Assembly (NCBI GenBank): GCA_041687255.1
Contig: JAWLCL010000009.1
Location: 124,001 to 188,000, forward strand
Reading direction: 5' to 3'
Length of the DNA stretch: 64,000 nucleotides
Source: Mariniphaga sp041687255
GTDB lineage: Bacteria; Bacteroidota; Bacteroidia; Bacteroidales; Prolixibacteraceae
Below are positions 41,713 to 50,294 of the stretch, piece by piece. The notes under the pieces were generated by a model. That model ran no database searches, had not been told where the DNA came from, and was given only the letters and a program-made list of their open reading frames with translations. The translations under genes were made by a program, and so were the position numbers. Numbering within the stretch: the first letter of the stretch is position 1; each line of letters begins with the position of its first letter.

Positions 41713-43161
41713 TTATACCGCAACAAAAGTTCCCCTGAGTTCTGCGTGAACGGGACGATGATTTGACAAATATTTTCGTATTGCATCTATGGCTCTTTCT
41801 GACTGATTTTTCCGGTTGCGGCCATATTTTTGAGGTACACCTTGCATCGTAACGAAAGTTGATGAGTAATATTTGTCAGCCTGAATTTCTTCATTGCCGG
41901 CAAACAGTTTTTGAATCCGGAGTCCCGGTGGGTTTTCAATTTTAAAGTATACATTAAGCCCGAGACAACGTTTAACATATCCTCCCATTTGCTGATAGGG
42001 GTCACATGAAAACGTCCGTTCGAGGTTCTCCTCAAGCATTTCCAAAATTTCCGCTCCGGACTGCTCAACTGTTGATACAGGCGGATTCATGGGAATGATG
42101 TTGTAAAGGTCATTCAATGTTATCTGTCCCGGAACGATGGGTGCACCGTAGCGCCAGCCATTCGAAAAGGCCAGTTGGGCACCGGTGCTTTCAAGCAACG
42201 CCTGAAGCATAAAATTGTCCATTGTTGTCTCCAGGTTTGTTCCCCGGTTGAGTGCTGTGGATGTTTCACCAACAACTTCTGAGAGTTCATCCCGGTAAGG
42301 TGCCAGTGACTGCTTAACCCGTTCTTCCACGATGGGGTCAGGCTGGGTGGTTGCTTCAACCTCAATCAGTCGGTGCCTGTAATCAACGATTTTACCCTCA
42401 TTCACCTCCAGGTCCAGGCGGCCTAAAAATGAACCATGGCAACCTGATTGTATAACAATTGTTTTTCCATTGAGAACCGGATAGTAAAGACGGTTATGCG
42501 TATGGCCGCTGAGACATACATCGATGCCTTGTACTTCGGTTAAAAGTTTCATATCCTGGGTAAAACCAAGATGTGAAATCAACACAATCAGGTCAACCTT
42601 TTCCTGGTTGCGCAGGTTATCAATAATTGGAGGAAGTTCATCTTTACCCAAAGTAAAATATATTCCTTCGCTGAAGGAGGAGGGCATCGTTTTGTCTACA
42701 ATTACAGAAGCAATTCCAACAATTCCGATTCGCAGTCCGCCGGTCTCTTTTACGACATACGGCTGGAAAACCGGCTTTCTGGTCCCTTTATCAAAGACAT
42801 TGCATGCCAGCATCGGATAATTAAGTTTTGCAACCTGCTGCTTCAATACTTCCGGACCATAGGCAAATTCCCAATGGCCTGTTGTGGCATCAAGCCCCAG
42901 TGTATTTAATACCGGAACCAGGGCTTGTCCTTGTGAGGCAAAGGCAGGATAGGTGCCATGCAGCGTGTCCCCGCAGTCACAAAAGATACTATCAGTACTT
43001 TCGGCCTGAATTTGTTTTACAAGGGTAGCAATACGGGCATAACCACCGGCCTGGCGGTATACAGCATGAGCACCTTGCCAGAACATCTCCTGGTGGATAT
43101 CTGAATAAGCATGGGTATCGTTCATTTGAACAATGGTGAGGCGGGCATTTTTTGTTCTCAT
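41713..43161 (-). CDS. SoxB-like / 5'-nucleotidase family metallophosphatase, cytosolic
   Basis: A 482-residue two-domain protein. The N-terminal calcineurin-like domain (~5-270) has NDTHAY (13-18), GGYARIATL, CGDTLHGTYPAF, then TGHWEFAYGPE (~92) where classical 5'-nucleotidases have GNHEFDYG, ISHLGFTQD and SGHTHNRLYYP. The C-terminal 5'-nucleotidase domain (~300-480) has ETTMDNFMLQALLESTGA, FSNGWRYGAPI and LNDLYNIIPMNPPV. The GHWEF variant and preceding GGFARLATL-like region are typical of SoxB, the dimanganese thiosulfohydrolase, so the active-site His ligand is arranged as in SoxB. However no signal peptide is present and no other sox genes are in the window. Substrate therefore uncertain: sulfur ester or nucleotide. 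Confidence 0.85.
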   Translation of the reverse strand: MRTKNARLTIVQMNDTHAYSDIHQEMFWQGAHAVYRQAGGYARIATLVKQIQAESTDSIFCDCGDTLHGTYPAFASQGQALVPVLNTLGLDATTGHWEFAYGPEVLKQQVAKLNYPMLACNVFDKGTRKPVFQPYVVKETGGLRIGIVGIASVIVDKTMPSSFSEGIYFTLGKDELPPIIDNLRNQEKVDLIVLISHLGFTQDMKLLTEVQGIDVCLSGHTHNRLYYPVLNGKTIVIQSGCHGSFLGRLDLEVNEGKIVDYRHRLIEVEATTQPDPIVEERVKQSLAPYRDELSEVVGETSTALNRGTNLETTMDNFMLQALLESTGAQLAFSNGWRYGAPIVPGQITLNDLYNIIPMNPPVSTVEQSGAEILEMLEENLERTFSCDPYQQMGGYVKRCLGLNVYFKIENPPGLRIQKLFAGNEEIQADKYYSSTFVTMQGVPQKYGRNRKNQSERAIDAIRKYLSNHRPVHAELRGTFVAV

Positions 43162-43220
43162 TTTGATTTTTTATTATGTGATGTACTGACCGGGTGACCA
43201 ATATGGCTAACCCTCCTTTA

Positions 43221-43243
43221 AGCCGGTAAGCCGGTAAGCCGGA
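43221..43243. repeat. 8-bp tandem repeat AGCCGGTA x 2.9
   Basis: AGCCGGTA at 43221, 43229 and truncated at 43237, 60 bp upstream of the metallophosphatase start on the minus strand. Confidence 0.7.
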
Positions 43244-43418
43244 AATTAACGTCACGCCGACAATTCACCTGATTGTGTGCATATTGTGCTGTATCATTTC
43301 GTTGTAATGTTTTTAACGTCGGACGATTTGAAAAGTTCCCGTTCGGGAGCGTTTTCCTCTATTGACAGGGATGAATGGTTTTATCAAAAATTCGTGAGAG
43401 CATAATTTTTGTTTCACC

Positions 43419-43472
43419 GGATGGCATTCCTTATTCTTACCTGCAGGAACCTAGAAAGAGGGGATGCTATAC
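43419..43472 (+). repeat. Structured dispersed intergenic repeat, copy A
   Basis: GGATGGCATTCC (43419-43430), a central TTACCTGCAGGAAC (43438-43451) and AAGAGGGGATGCTAT (43456-43470). The two outer blocks can pair (GCATTCC with GGGGATGC) around the CCTGCAGG palindrome. Copies B and C are at 48217 and 51869 in the same orientation. Copy A is the shortest, about 11 bp shorter in the centre than B and C. Confidence 0.8.
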
Positions 43473-43527
43473 AATGTAAATGTTTTGTCCCTTTTTGTGT
43501 TTCGCAAATAAAATTTACAAAATTTAG

Positions 43528-43677
43528 GAGGCTCGTGCCGTTTACAAACATAAAGTCTTTACCTGCTGTGATTTACTGAATTTGCACAGATTGTTTTCGT
43601 GTATGCTGCAGCCCGGGCGGGGGCATCACCATAAGCTACAGGCCGAACTGGCTGAACTTGAAAAATCGCTAAATTAA
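43528..43677 (+). pseudogene. Possible C-terminal gene remnant
   Basis: A frame open after TAG at 43525-43527 and ending TAA at 43675-43677 reads EARAVYKHKVFTCCDLLNLH, then RLFSCMLQPGRGHHHKLQAE and LAELEKSLN. The end is coiled-coil-like. No family recognised and no credible start, so a remnant or chance frame. Confidence 0.22.
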
Positions 43678-43703
43678 TCCTGTTTTCATATTCGGAAATG
43701 TTG

Positions 43704-43711
43704 TAACTTTA
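43704..43711 (+). promoter_or_regulatory. Possible -7 promoter box of the CDP-alcohol transferase gene
   Basis: TAACTTTA preceded by TTG, 69 bp upstream of the start at 43780. The same TTGTAACTTTAA string recurs at 44965 before the alpha/beta hydrolase gene. Confidence 0.35.
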
Positions 43712-43779
43712 AGAAGGATTGGCAGCCTGGCGGGTTTCTTCGTGAATTAATTATTTTATAGCAACAAATAAATGATTGA

Positions 43780-44361
43780 ATGATGCCTGTAGAAAGAAAA
43801 CTGAACATTCCGAATCTCCTTTCATTGTACCGGTTGCTGGCATTTCCTTTCGTATTTTATTTTGCTGTTACCCGGCAGGAAGATGTTTTTGTTTTCCTGC
43901 TGATGCTTAATCTGGTGACGGATGTATTGGATGGCTGGATAGCAAGAGCTTTTCACCTGGAAACTGAATTTGGGGCACGTCTTGACTCCATTGCCGACAT
44001 TGGCACTTATGTTTTGGCAGTCACAGGGATTCTTGTTTTTAAGGCTGCTGAATTTTACCCGCACCGGGTAAGTTTCGGGATTTTTCTTCTGCTTTTTGTG
44101 GTTGCCAACGTGTTGTCGGTTATCAAATTTCACCGGCTGCCCAGCCTGCATCTTTATTCCTGGAAGATTGGCGGATATATCCAGGGATTTTTCTTTTTTG
44201 TACTGTTTGTCTTTGATTTTTTTCCTGTATTGTATTATGTAATGATATGCTGGGGGATATTAGCCTTTCTCGAACACATCGTTATCCAGCTTAGAATTAG
44301 GCGTATGCAATCGAACCTGAAAGGTCTTTTTTGGGTACTTAAGGTACCCCATAAAAGTTAA
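43780..44361 (+). CDS. CDP-alcohol phosphatidyltransferase family protein
   Basis: A 193-residue integral membrane enzyme with about six helices. The full catalytic signature D-G-x2-A-R-x8-G-x3-D-x3-D is visible as DVLDGWIARAFHLETEF followed by GARLDSIAD (~47-72), so two metal ions and the CDP-diacylglycerol (or CDP-alcohol) substrate can be bound. It would transfer a phospho-alcohol or phosphatidyl group in phospholipid synthesis at the inner membrane; the acceptor (glycerol phosphate, serine, inositol or cardiolipin-type) cannot be told. An alternative ATG at 43783 follows directly. Its 3' end overlaps the converging pseudogene at 44339-44764 by 23 bp. Confidence 0.92.
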   Translation: MMPVERKLNIPNLLSLYRLLAFPFVFYFAVTRQEDVFVFLLMLNLVTDVLDGWIARAFHLETEFGARLDSIADIGTYVLAVTGILVFKAAEFYPHRVSFGIFLLLFVVANVLSVIKFHRLPSLHLYSWKIGGYIQGFFFFVLFVFDFFPVLYYVMICWGILAFLEHIVIQLRIRRMQSNLKGLFWVLKVPHKS

Positions 44362-44764
44362 TACGGTATAGTGCATTTCCTGACCCAAGGGCACCCAACG
44401 TGACCGGAATTAACAACAACCCGTTTTCATCTCCTTCAATCCGATGCTCTTCAATCTGTCGTTTTGCCCTTGAAAAACAACCATTTTCTCTTGCCCGCTC
44501 CCCTCTGAGCATAAGCAATAATCCTATCTGGAATGCACATCTTTCTGCCAACTTTATTTTCTGGTTTTCAAGAAACTGATGATGTGTCCGGGAAAATAAT
44601 TCTATGCTTTCTGATTCGCGACCTGTTAATTATGCTGCAAGTGCCAGCTGATAAAGTACATCCCGGTTAGGTTCCTGTTCCCGTTGAATCAACGTTCTAT
44701 AAACCTCTGAACACGACCTTTCCCGGTTTAATCCGCTCTGAAAATATCTGCCGGATGATTCCAT
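44339..44764 (-). pseudogene. TPR-like gene with internal stop codon
   Basis: On the minus strand one frame runs from ATG 44764 to a stop at 44339-44341, interrupted by a single TAA at 44630-44632. Before it: MESSGRYFQSGLNRERSCSE and VYRTLIQREQEPNRDVLYQL; after it: LTGRESESIELFSRTHHQFL, KIKLAERCAFQIGLLLMLRG and FSRAKRQIEEHRIEGDENGL. The helical, TPR-like pattern continues smoothly across the stop, so a ~141-residue protein inactivated by one nonsense codon is the simplest reading. Family not identified. If real, the 3' end overlaps the CDP-alcohol transferase gene. Confidence 0.45.
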
Positions 44765-44967
44765 AGCATTCTATGTATGTAATAAAATTAAAACTAATTA
44801 AGGAGAATACAAAGATTTTTATGTTGAAGAACTTTTATGCGCGATACACAGCCATTCGTGGTCATCAGGTTAAATCAGGAATATCAAGGTTCAGACATGG
44901 ACCCGTTTAAACTGGAGGCTTTTGGCTCCAATGAGAAGCCCCGGGGGATTCGAATGAAAAAAAATTG

Positions 44968-44975
44968 TAACTTTA
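44968..44975 (+). promoter_or_regulatory. Possible -7 promoter box of the hydrolase/kinase operon
   Basis: TAACTTTA after TTG, 40 bp upstream of the GTG at 45016; the position supports that start codon. Confidence 0.35.
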
Positions 44976-45015
44976 AAAATATAATTTATAAACATGTAGC
45001 ACTAAAATTCGTACA

Positions 45016-45843
45016 GTGGATGTTTTCGATACCCAAAACGTGATTGAAATTCAAGGAAACTCAATCGCCTATTATAGAGCAGGTAAGGGTGAAGTAGTTT
45101 TATTTGTTCACGGCATTACTACCTATTCTTTTATATGGAGAAAAGTAGTTCCATATTTTGAGGATAAGTACGATGTTGTTCTTATTGATTTGCTGGGGTG
45201 TGGTGATTCCGATAAGTCGCTAAACCAGGACTTTTCCTTAAAACGGCAGGCACATCTGCTGAAAGATTTTTGTGATAAACTTGAAATTGCCCGGTTACAC
45301 CTGATTTGCCACGATGTGGGTGGGGGTGTGGGGCAGATTTTTGCCGTTAACTATCCTGAATTGCTTTACGATTTAGTGCTTATAAATTCTGTTGCTTATA
45401 ATTTTTGGCCCGTACAGCCTATCGTTGCTTTACGTACACCGATTATAAGGCAAATTGCCATGGCGTCGCTGGATTATGGAATGTTTGAAGTGATTGTAAA
45501 AAGAGGTCTGTACAATAAACAGCATTTTACCGATGAACTCATGGATTACTTCTATAAACCTATGAAAACTTCAGCCGGACGCAAAGCATTTTTGCATTTT
45601 GCAAAATGTCTTGACAATAGAAACCTGACTGAAATCGAAAATGAACTCCGGCAATTGAAAATTCCGGTATTAATCATCCGCGGGCTGGGTGATGTTTACC
45701 TGGATGCCTCTATTTCAGAGAAACTGCATTCTGAAATACCCGGCAGTAAACTTATTGAAATTGAAACTGCCGGTCATTTTATACAGGAAGAGGAACCTGA
45801 ACAAATATCGGCTTCCATTATAAATTTTATCCGGAAGGAATGA
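45016..45843 (+). CDS. Alpha/beta hydrolase with Asp nucleophile (dehalogenase/epoxide-hydrolase-like)
   Basis: A 275-residue cytosolic protein starting with GTG (VDVFDTQNVIEIQGNSIAYY); no in-frame ATG is available upstream of the conserved core. Oxyanion segment VLFVHGITTYSFIWRKV, LIDLLGCGDSDKS, and the nucleophile elbow ICHDVGGGVGQ with Asp where esterases carry Ser, as in haloalkane dehalogenases (HDWGG) and epoxide hydrolases. Acid region LIIRGLGDVYLD and His in ETAGHFIQEEEP complete the triad. It overlaps the following kinase gene by 4 bp (ATGA), so both are translated together and probably belong to one pathway. Confidence 0.9.
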   Translation: MDVFDTQNVIEIQGNSIAYYRAGKGEVVLFVHGITTYSFIWRKVVPYFEDKYDVVLIDLLGCGDSDKSLNQDFSLKRQAHLLKDFCDKLEIARLHLICHDVGGGVGQIFAVNYPELLYDLVLINSVAYNFWPVQPIVALRTPIIRQIAMASLDYGMFEVIVKRGLYNKQHFTDELMDYFYKPMKTSAGRKAFLHFAKCLDNRNLTEIENELRQLKIPVLIIRGLGDVYLDASISEKLHSEIPGSKLIEIETAGHFIQEEEPEQISASIINFIRKE

Positions 45844-47615
45844 TGCAAAAAAGCAATCCCAAAATAAAAGAGCTCAAATCAAAAATTCGGTTACTTGAGT
45901 TTGAAAACGAAACCTTATCGGCTAAGGCTGAGGAGAATCTTTTATTAAATAAAGCTTTTGAAGAAATCAATGTTTACGATGATATTGATAGCTTAATGAT
46001 AAACACACTGGAGAATATTTCCATTTTGTTAAACATTCCGTTTTCGGGTTTATTTGATTATGTTGATAATAAGTTCATATGCATTAGCAGTTATGCCCTG
46101 TTTAGTAATGAAGATACCACCAATGTCCATTTTAGCTTTTCAGATGCCGTTGTTAAAAAACTTGCTACACAGGAATTTGATATTTTATCGGATAAAGATT
46201 TTACATTCGCGTATCCAGATGCGGATTTTAAGGCTGAGAATGTTGTAATTATACCTCTTGATTCAGAGATTATAAAAAACCGGTATTTTGTTTTTGCAAA
46301 TGAATCGGATAAACAGGATTTGATGGACCGGATTCCCTGGTTTATAAAAATAATCCGGATTATCTCTGCTAAGCTCGAACGGATTTATTATCATGATGAA
46401 TTGAAAAAATTAAATGAAGAGCTTGAGCAGCAGGTAGAATCAAGGACTGCTGAGCTCTACCGGCAAAATAAGGAATTATTGACAGCAAAGGAAAAAGCAG
46501 AAGAAAGTGATCGGTTAAAAACTGCATTTTTGCAAAACATCAGTCATGAAATAAGAACTCCGATAAACGCCATTATGGGCTTTTCCGGCTTGTTGAATGA
46601 AAATTTCGGCAATCAGGAGAAACTTGAGAAGTTCACCGGTATAATAAAACAACGAAGCGCTGATTTGCTTGATATTATAAACGATATCCTGGAAATATCG
46701 AAAATAGAATCCGGACAGTTGACGTTAATCATCGATGCATGCAATGTTCCAGCTTTATTTTCTGATCTTGAATTGTATTTTAATGAATATCAAAAACGAA
46801 CAATTAAAAAACAGGTCGGATTAAAATTCAAGGCGCAGTCACCCGCTAACCTTGTCATCCGGACAGACGAGGTTAAACTAAAACAAATACTGATAAACCT
46901 GATTAGCAATGCGTATAAATTTACTGATTCCGGAGAAATAGAAGTTGGCTGCTTTCTAAATGAGGAGATGATTGTATTTTACGTTTCCGATACAGGCATA
47001 GGTATTTCCGTTAAGGACCAAACCAAAATTTTCGACAGATTCTACCAGGTACATCAAGTTGAAAACCGGATAAATGAAGGTACTGGCCTTGGCTTATCCA
47101 TTGTTAAAGGCCTTGTGGAATTATTGGGAGGGGAACTGTGGCTTAAATCAAAACCGTCGGAGGGCAGCACCTTCTTTTTTTCAATTCCTTATGAAGCATC
47201 GGATTCATCCGGTACAGTTTATGATGACATTGAATCCGGTGAAGATTTCGGTTTGCCAAATAAAAGTGTGCTTATCGTAGAAGATAACATTTTCAGTCTG
47301 GAATACCTGAATGAAATACTTTCGGACACTGGTATAACGGTACTTTCGGCAATTAACGGACATGAAGCAATACATATCTCCCGAACCCTGCCTGTTGATT
47401 TGATATTATTGGACATTCGGCTTCCGGATATGGATGGGTATGCGGTTATGAATGAAATAAGACAATCAAAACCACAAATGAAATTCATCGCTCAAACAGC
47501 CTATGCCGGATTGGATGAAAAACAAAAAGCACTTGATTATGGATGTACCGATTTTATCACCAAACCTATCAGCCGGGAACTGCTATTGAAAGTACTCAGC
47601 TCTCATCTGGCCTAA
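45840..47615 (+). CDS. Hybrid sensor histidine kinase with GAF-like sensor and receiver domain
   Basis: A 591-residue soluble protein: N-terminal coiled coil (~5-40), a GAF-like domain (~40-180), a second coiled coil (ELEQQVESRTAELYRQNKEL), the dimerisation/phosphoacceptor domain with His236 in FLQNISHEIRTPINAIMGF, ATPase motifs (ILINLISNAYKF ~350, DTGIGI ~385, GTGLGLSIVKG ~415), and a C-terminal receiver (~475-591) with phosphoacceptor Asp525 in LILLDIRLPDMDG and the Lys in ITKPIS. The start overlaps the stop of the alpha/beta hydrolase gene. A stand-alone receiver gene follows 173 bp downstream, so a phosphorelay is plausible. Confidence 0.93.
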   Translation: MMQKSNPKIKELKSKIRLLEFENETLSAKAEENLLLNKAFEEINVYDDIDSLMINTLENISILLNIPFSGLFDYVDNKFICISSYALFSNEDTTNVHFSFSDAVVKKLATQEFDILSDKDFTFAYPDADFKAENVVIIPLDSEIIKNRYFVFANESDKQDLMDRIPWFIKIIRIISAKLERIYYHDELKKLNEELEQQVESRTAELYRQNKELLTAKEKAEESDRLKTAFLQNISHEIRTPINAIMGFSGLLNENFGNQEKLEKFTGIIKQRSADLLDIINDILEISKIESGQLTLIIDACNVPALFSDLELYFNEYQKRTIKKQVGLKFKAQSPANLVIRTDEVKLKQILINLISNAYKFTDSGEIEVGCFLNEEMIVFYVSDTGIGISVKDQTKIFDRFYQVHQVENRINEGTGLGLSIVKGLVELLGGELWLKSKPSEGSTFFFSIPYEASDSSGTVYDDIESGEDFGLPNKSVLIVEDNIFSLEYLNEILSDTGITVLSAINGHEAIHISRTLPVDLILLDIRLPDMDGYAVMNEIRQSKPQMKFIAQTAYAGLDEKQKALDYGCTDFITKPISRELLLKVLSSHLA

Positions 47616-47788
47616 TTTATGTTAATCCCGCAACAGTGGAGTGGTTTTTTGGGGCGTTCATCCAAACGGAAACAAAAATCAGAATATATTGGAGTATTTT
47701 TTATTTAGTTCTCCGGCTTGTATTTGAAACAAATAAGTAAATTTAGGCTGAAAATTCCTTATTAAAAAAACCAATACCAAAACAACCA

Positions 47789-48175
47789 ATGAGCGAAAGC
47801 AAGTTTTTAGTCGGGCAAAAAATACTTATTGCTGAAGATGATGAAAACAGCTTCTATCTTCTTGAATACATATTGAAGGAACAGAATGCCGAAATCATAC
47901 ATACCCGGAATGGGGAAGATACCATTCATGTGCTAAGGGATAATCCTGATGTCAGTTTAATTTTAATGGATATAAGAATGCCGGGAATGAATGGTTTGGA
48001 TTCGGCCAGGAAGATAAGGGAATTTAATCCAACGGTTCCTATAATTGCGCAATCTGCGATGCTTAATAAGGATGATAAGGAAAAGGTTTTAGCGGCCGGG
48101 TGCAATGATATGATTTTAAAACCGATTGACAAGGAACTTATTCTTAGTAAAATAAAAGAGCATCTGCGATATTGA
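47789..48175 (+). CDS. Stand-alone response regulator receiver (CheY-like)
   Basis: A 128-residue single receiver domain with the acidic pair in ILIAEDDENSF, phosphoacceptor Asp61 in LILMDIRMPGMNG, Thr/Ser position in IIAQSAML and Lys in DMILKPIDKEL. No output domain, so it acts by protein-protein interaction or as a phosphotransfer intermediate. Its position after the hybrid kinase suggests it receives phosphate from it. It is related in sequence to the receiver fused to the kinase (both have LxDIRxPxMxG and KPI). Copy B of the dispersed repeat begins 41 bp after its stop. Confidence 0.93.
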   Translation: MSESKFLVGQKILIAEDDENSFYLLEYILKEQNAEIIHTRNGEDTIHVLRDNPDVSLILMDIRMPGMNGLDSARKIREFNPTVPIIAQSAMLNKDDKEKVLAAGCNDMILKPIDKELILSKIKEHLRY

Positions 48176-48216
48176 CCGGGTGCCTTTATTACTTCGGCTT
48201 AAATTGCCGGTTTATC

Positions 48217-48282
48217 GGATGGCATTCTTTTTAGTTTAGTTACCTGCAGGAATCGGGATTAAAAAGAGGGGATGCTATCCCT
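48217..48282 (+). repeat. Structured dispersed intergenic repeat, copy B
   Basis: GGATGGCATTCTTT (48217-48230), TTACCTGCAGGAATC (48240-48254) and AAAGAGGGGATGCTATCCC (48263-48281). Outer blocks can pair (GGATGGCAT with ATGCTATCC, with G-U pairs). Same orientation as copies A and C. Confidence 0.85.
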
Positions 48283-48672
48283 CGTAGCAACTTATCAAAA
48301 GACTTTCACTGCCCTCTGCTACTGAATATTTATAAATAAAAAAGTGATGAAAAAAAAAGTGGCTCCTCGTTTTATCATCAAAAAAAAATAGTTGGGTTTA
48401 AAATATTAAAAGCACGATAATTAAGACAAAGACTTATTCACATAGAATTCTACAATTTGGAAGAAAAACTGAATTTTATCTGTTTTTTTATTAAACAGGA
48501 CCTGTAAATTTGACCATCAAAACAAATTTTAAACAGCATACATTTGATCTTATGATTCAGAAACCATTCTCATTTGGAAAATATTTCAATGCTTAGTCTT
48601 ACTATTCAGCACCCTATGAAATATACTAAATAAATTTAACTGGAATATTCAATAGCAAACTTTATCAGTCCT
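48283..48672. other. AT-rich intergenic region with a tiny ORF
   Basis: Very A/T-rich, matching the base composition of the following lipoprotein genes. It contains a 14-codon ORF, MKKKVAPRFIIKKK (48347-48391), flanked by 9-base A-runs, and an exact TAAATTTG box at 48505-48512. No larger gene. Confidence 0.5.
48505..48512 (+). promoter_or_regulatory. Probable -7 promoter box of the lipoprotein pair
   Basis: TAAATTTG is an exact match to TAnnTTTG, with a T-run at 48483-48489 near the -33 position; 160 bp upstream of 48673, leaving a long leader. Confidence 0.4.
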
Positions 48673-50292
48673 ATGAAAAACTTTAAATCATTTTTTACAT
48701 ATTGTCTTTTGACAATTTGTTTCATTATGTATGGATGTCAAAAAGAAATAATAGTATTGCCAACTCCCCAGATTGAAATTACATCCTATGAGGAGACTGC
48801 TTTTGGAGAATTTCAGGTAGAAGTGATGATCGACCTGGGAGAGGGGCAACAAATAAAAGGTGCAGAGTTGATTCTTGATGATATTACCGTTGAAAATGCA
48901 TCCTCAATCATTAAAAAAATTGAAGTTTCAGAAGAGCGAAAGCAATTTAAAGTTATTACCATTGACGAAGTAAAAGTTAATCACGATTATAAAGCTGTTG
49001 CCAGTTTAAAAACCGAGAATTACGAGTATGTAAGTAAATTAAAAATCATAAGAGCTTCAAAAAATAATTTTGTTTTAGAAGTTGCTGAAGACCCTTTTTT
49101 TGCAAATTCATTTGAAAGCATCTCAGATTATGTTTCCAGAGGTGATAAATTTAATGCAATATTCTATTTTCAAAGTGATATCGAAAACAAGTCCCTTGAA
49201 ATCAGACTTGATCGTAAAATTAAACTCAATCATAACCTTGTTTTTGATGGAAATTATTCAGAAAACCGTGGTTATAAAGAAGTTTACGGGGAGGTTGAAG
49301 TTCCCTTGCTTCTTGAATCTAAAGAATATGATGTATATGCTTATGTCGATGATGTTGAAATAAAAGCTGCTGGCAGGATTAAAGTATTGCCGGCAAATTG
49401 GAACCTTTATAATGATGATTTTCCGGGAGAAATATTAGAAGATAAGGCCTGGTTTTTAGCTGATAATGAATTGTATATTATTCAAAATTTTTATTCATCA
49501 GTTGATAGAAGCTCTAATTTTCCTGTTTACAAATTTAACTTGGATGAAAATTCCTGGACTCGTGTAAATAATTTTGAAAATTACGAGTTGGGAGAGTATC
49601 AGTATAAAGTTTTACCTTATAATATACAACATAAATCAAATGGATATTTATTCTTTAATGAGAATGATGAATCGATTAAGCTATATAAATACGACAAATC
49701 TCTTAATTCATTTAATTTTGTAACGGAGTATCCCGGTAGCGGAATGTGGGACCATGTTGTTTTTTATATTGATAATAATCTTTTTATTGGAGGAGGCAGT
49801 CATCGAAGTTTTGATGGTCCGGGTGGACTTAGTGAATTTTGGGTATTTGACTTTAATACAGAGGTTTGGAAACAATTAAATGATTTTCCATCTGACTTTC
49901 TTTCAGTTGGTACCAGCTCTTGCTCTGGGGCCAATGATGCTTATATATTTGAATCAGAAAAGAGGCTTTGGAATTATGAGCCTGAGATTGATCAATGGAA
50001 ATTGATGAATCGGTTTCCAGGAATTGAGAGATCTTTATCAAGTTTGGTATTACATAATGGTGAAGTATTTGTTATTGGGGGCTATCAAAATAATGGAATA
50101 AGATATTCATTATGGGATTGCTGGAAGTATTCGCCTTCTGAAGAAAAATGGGAACTCCATTCATTTTTACCACATGCTTCAGAAATGGGCATTGCTTTTA
50201 ATTGGAAAGCAAAAATATATTATGGAGTGGGATATCATACCAACTGGAATCATGAGGACATTACAAATATTTATACGCTAAACCAAAACTGA
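48673..50292 (+). CDS. Kelch-repeat lipoprotein, AT-rich
   Basis: A 539-residue lipoprotein (Cys22 in IMYGCQKEII). After the Cys, KEIIVLPTPQIEITSYEETAFGEFQVEV begins an immunoglobulin/fibronectin-like region (~30-235), followed by kelch-like beta-propeller blades (~240-539): VYKFNLDENSWTRVNNF, FWVFDFNTEVWKQLNDFP, LWNYEPEIDQWKLMNRFPG, VFVIGGYQNNG, CWKYSPSEEKWELHSFLP. Such proteins bind glycans or proteins at the cell surface. It shares the CxKE(I/V)(I/L)V(L/I)P post-lipobox motif with the next protein, whose gene begins 2 bp after its stop. Base composition is clearly more A/T-rich than the surrounding genes. Confidence 0.82.
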   Translation: MKNFKSFFTYCLLTICFIMYGCQKEIIVLPTPQIEITSYEETAFGEFQVEVMIDLGEGQQIKGAELILDDITVENASSIIKKIEVSEERKQFKVITIDEVKVNHDYKAVASLKTENYEYVSKLKIIRASKNNFVLEVAEDPFFANSFESISDYVSRGDKFNAIFYFQSDIENKSLEIRLDRKIKLNHNLVFDGNYSENRGYKEVYGEVEVPLLLESKEYDVYAYVDDVEIKAAGRIKVLPANWNLYNDDFPGEILEDKAWFLADNELYIIQNFYSSVDRSSNFPVYKFNLDENSWTRVNNFENYELGEYQYKVLPYNIQHKSNGYLFFNENDESIKLYKYDKSLNSFNFVTEYPGSGMWDHVVFYIDNNLFIGGGSHRSFDGPGGLSEFWVFDFNTEVWKQLNDFPSDFLSVGTSSCSGANDAYIFESEKRLWNYEPEIDQWKLMNRFPGIERSLSSLVLHNGEVFVIGGYQNNGIRYSLWDCWKYSPSEEKWELHSFLPHASEMGIAFNWKAKIYYGVGYHTNWNHEDITNIYTLNQN

Positions 50293-50294
50293 AA

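Noticed and set aside
44837..45043. 68-codon plus-strand frame before the alpha/beta hydrolase
   Set aside because: Overlaps the start of the real gene in another frame and contains the promoter-like box; no family resemblance.
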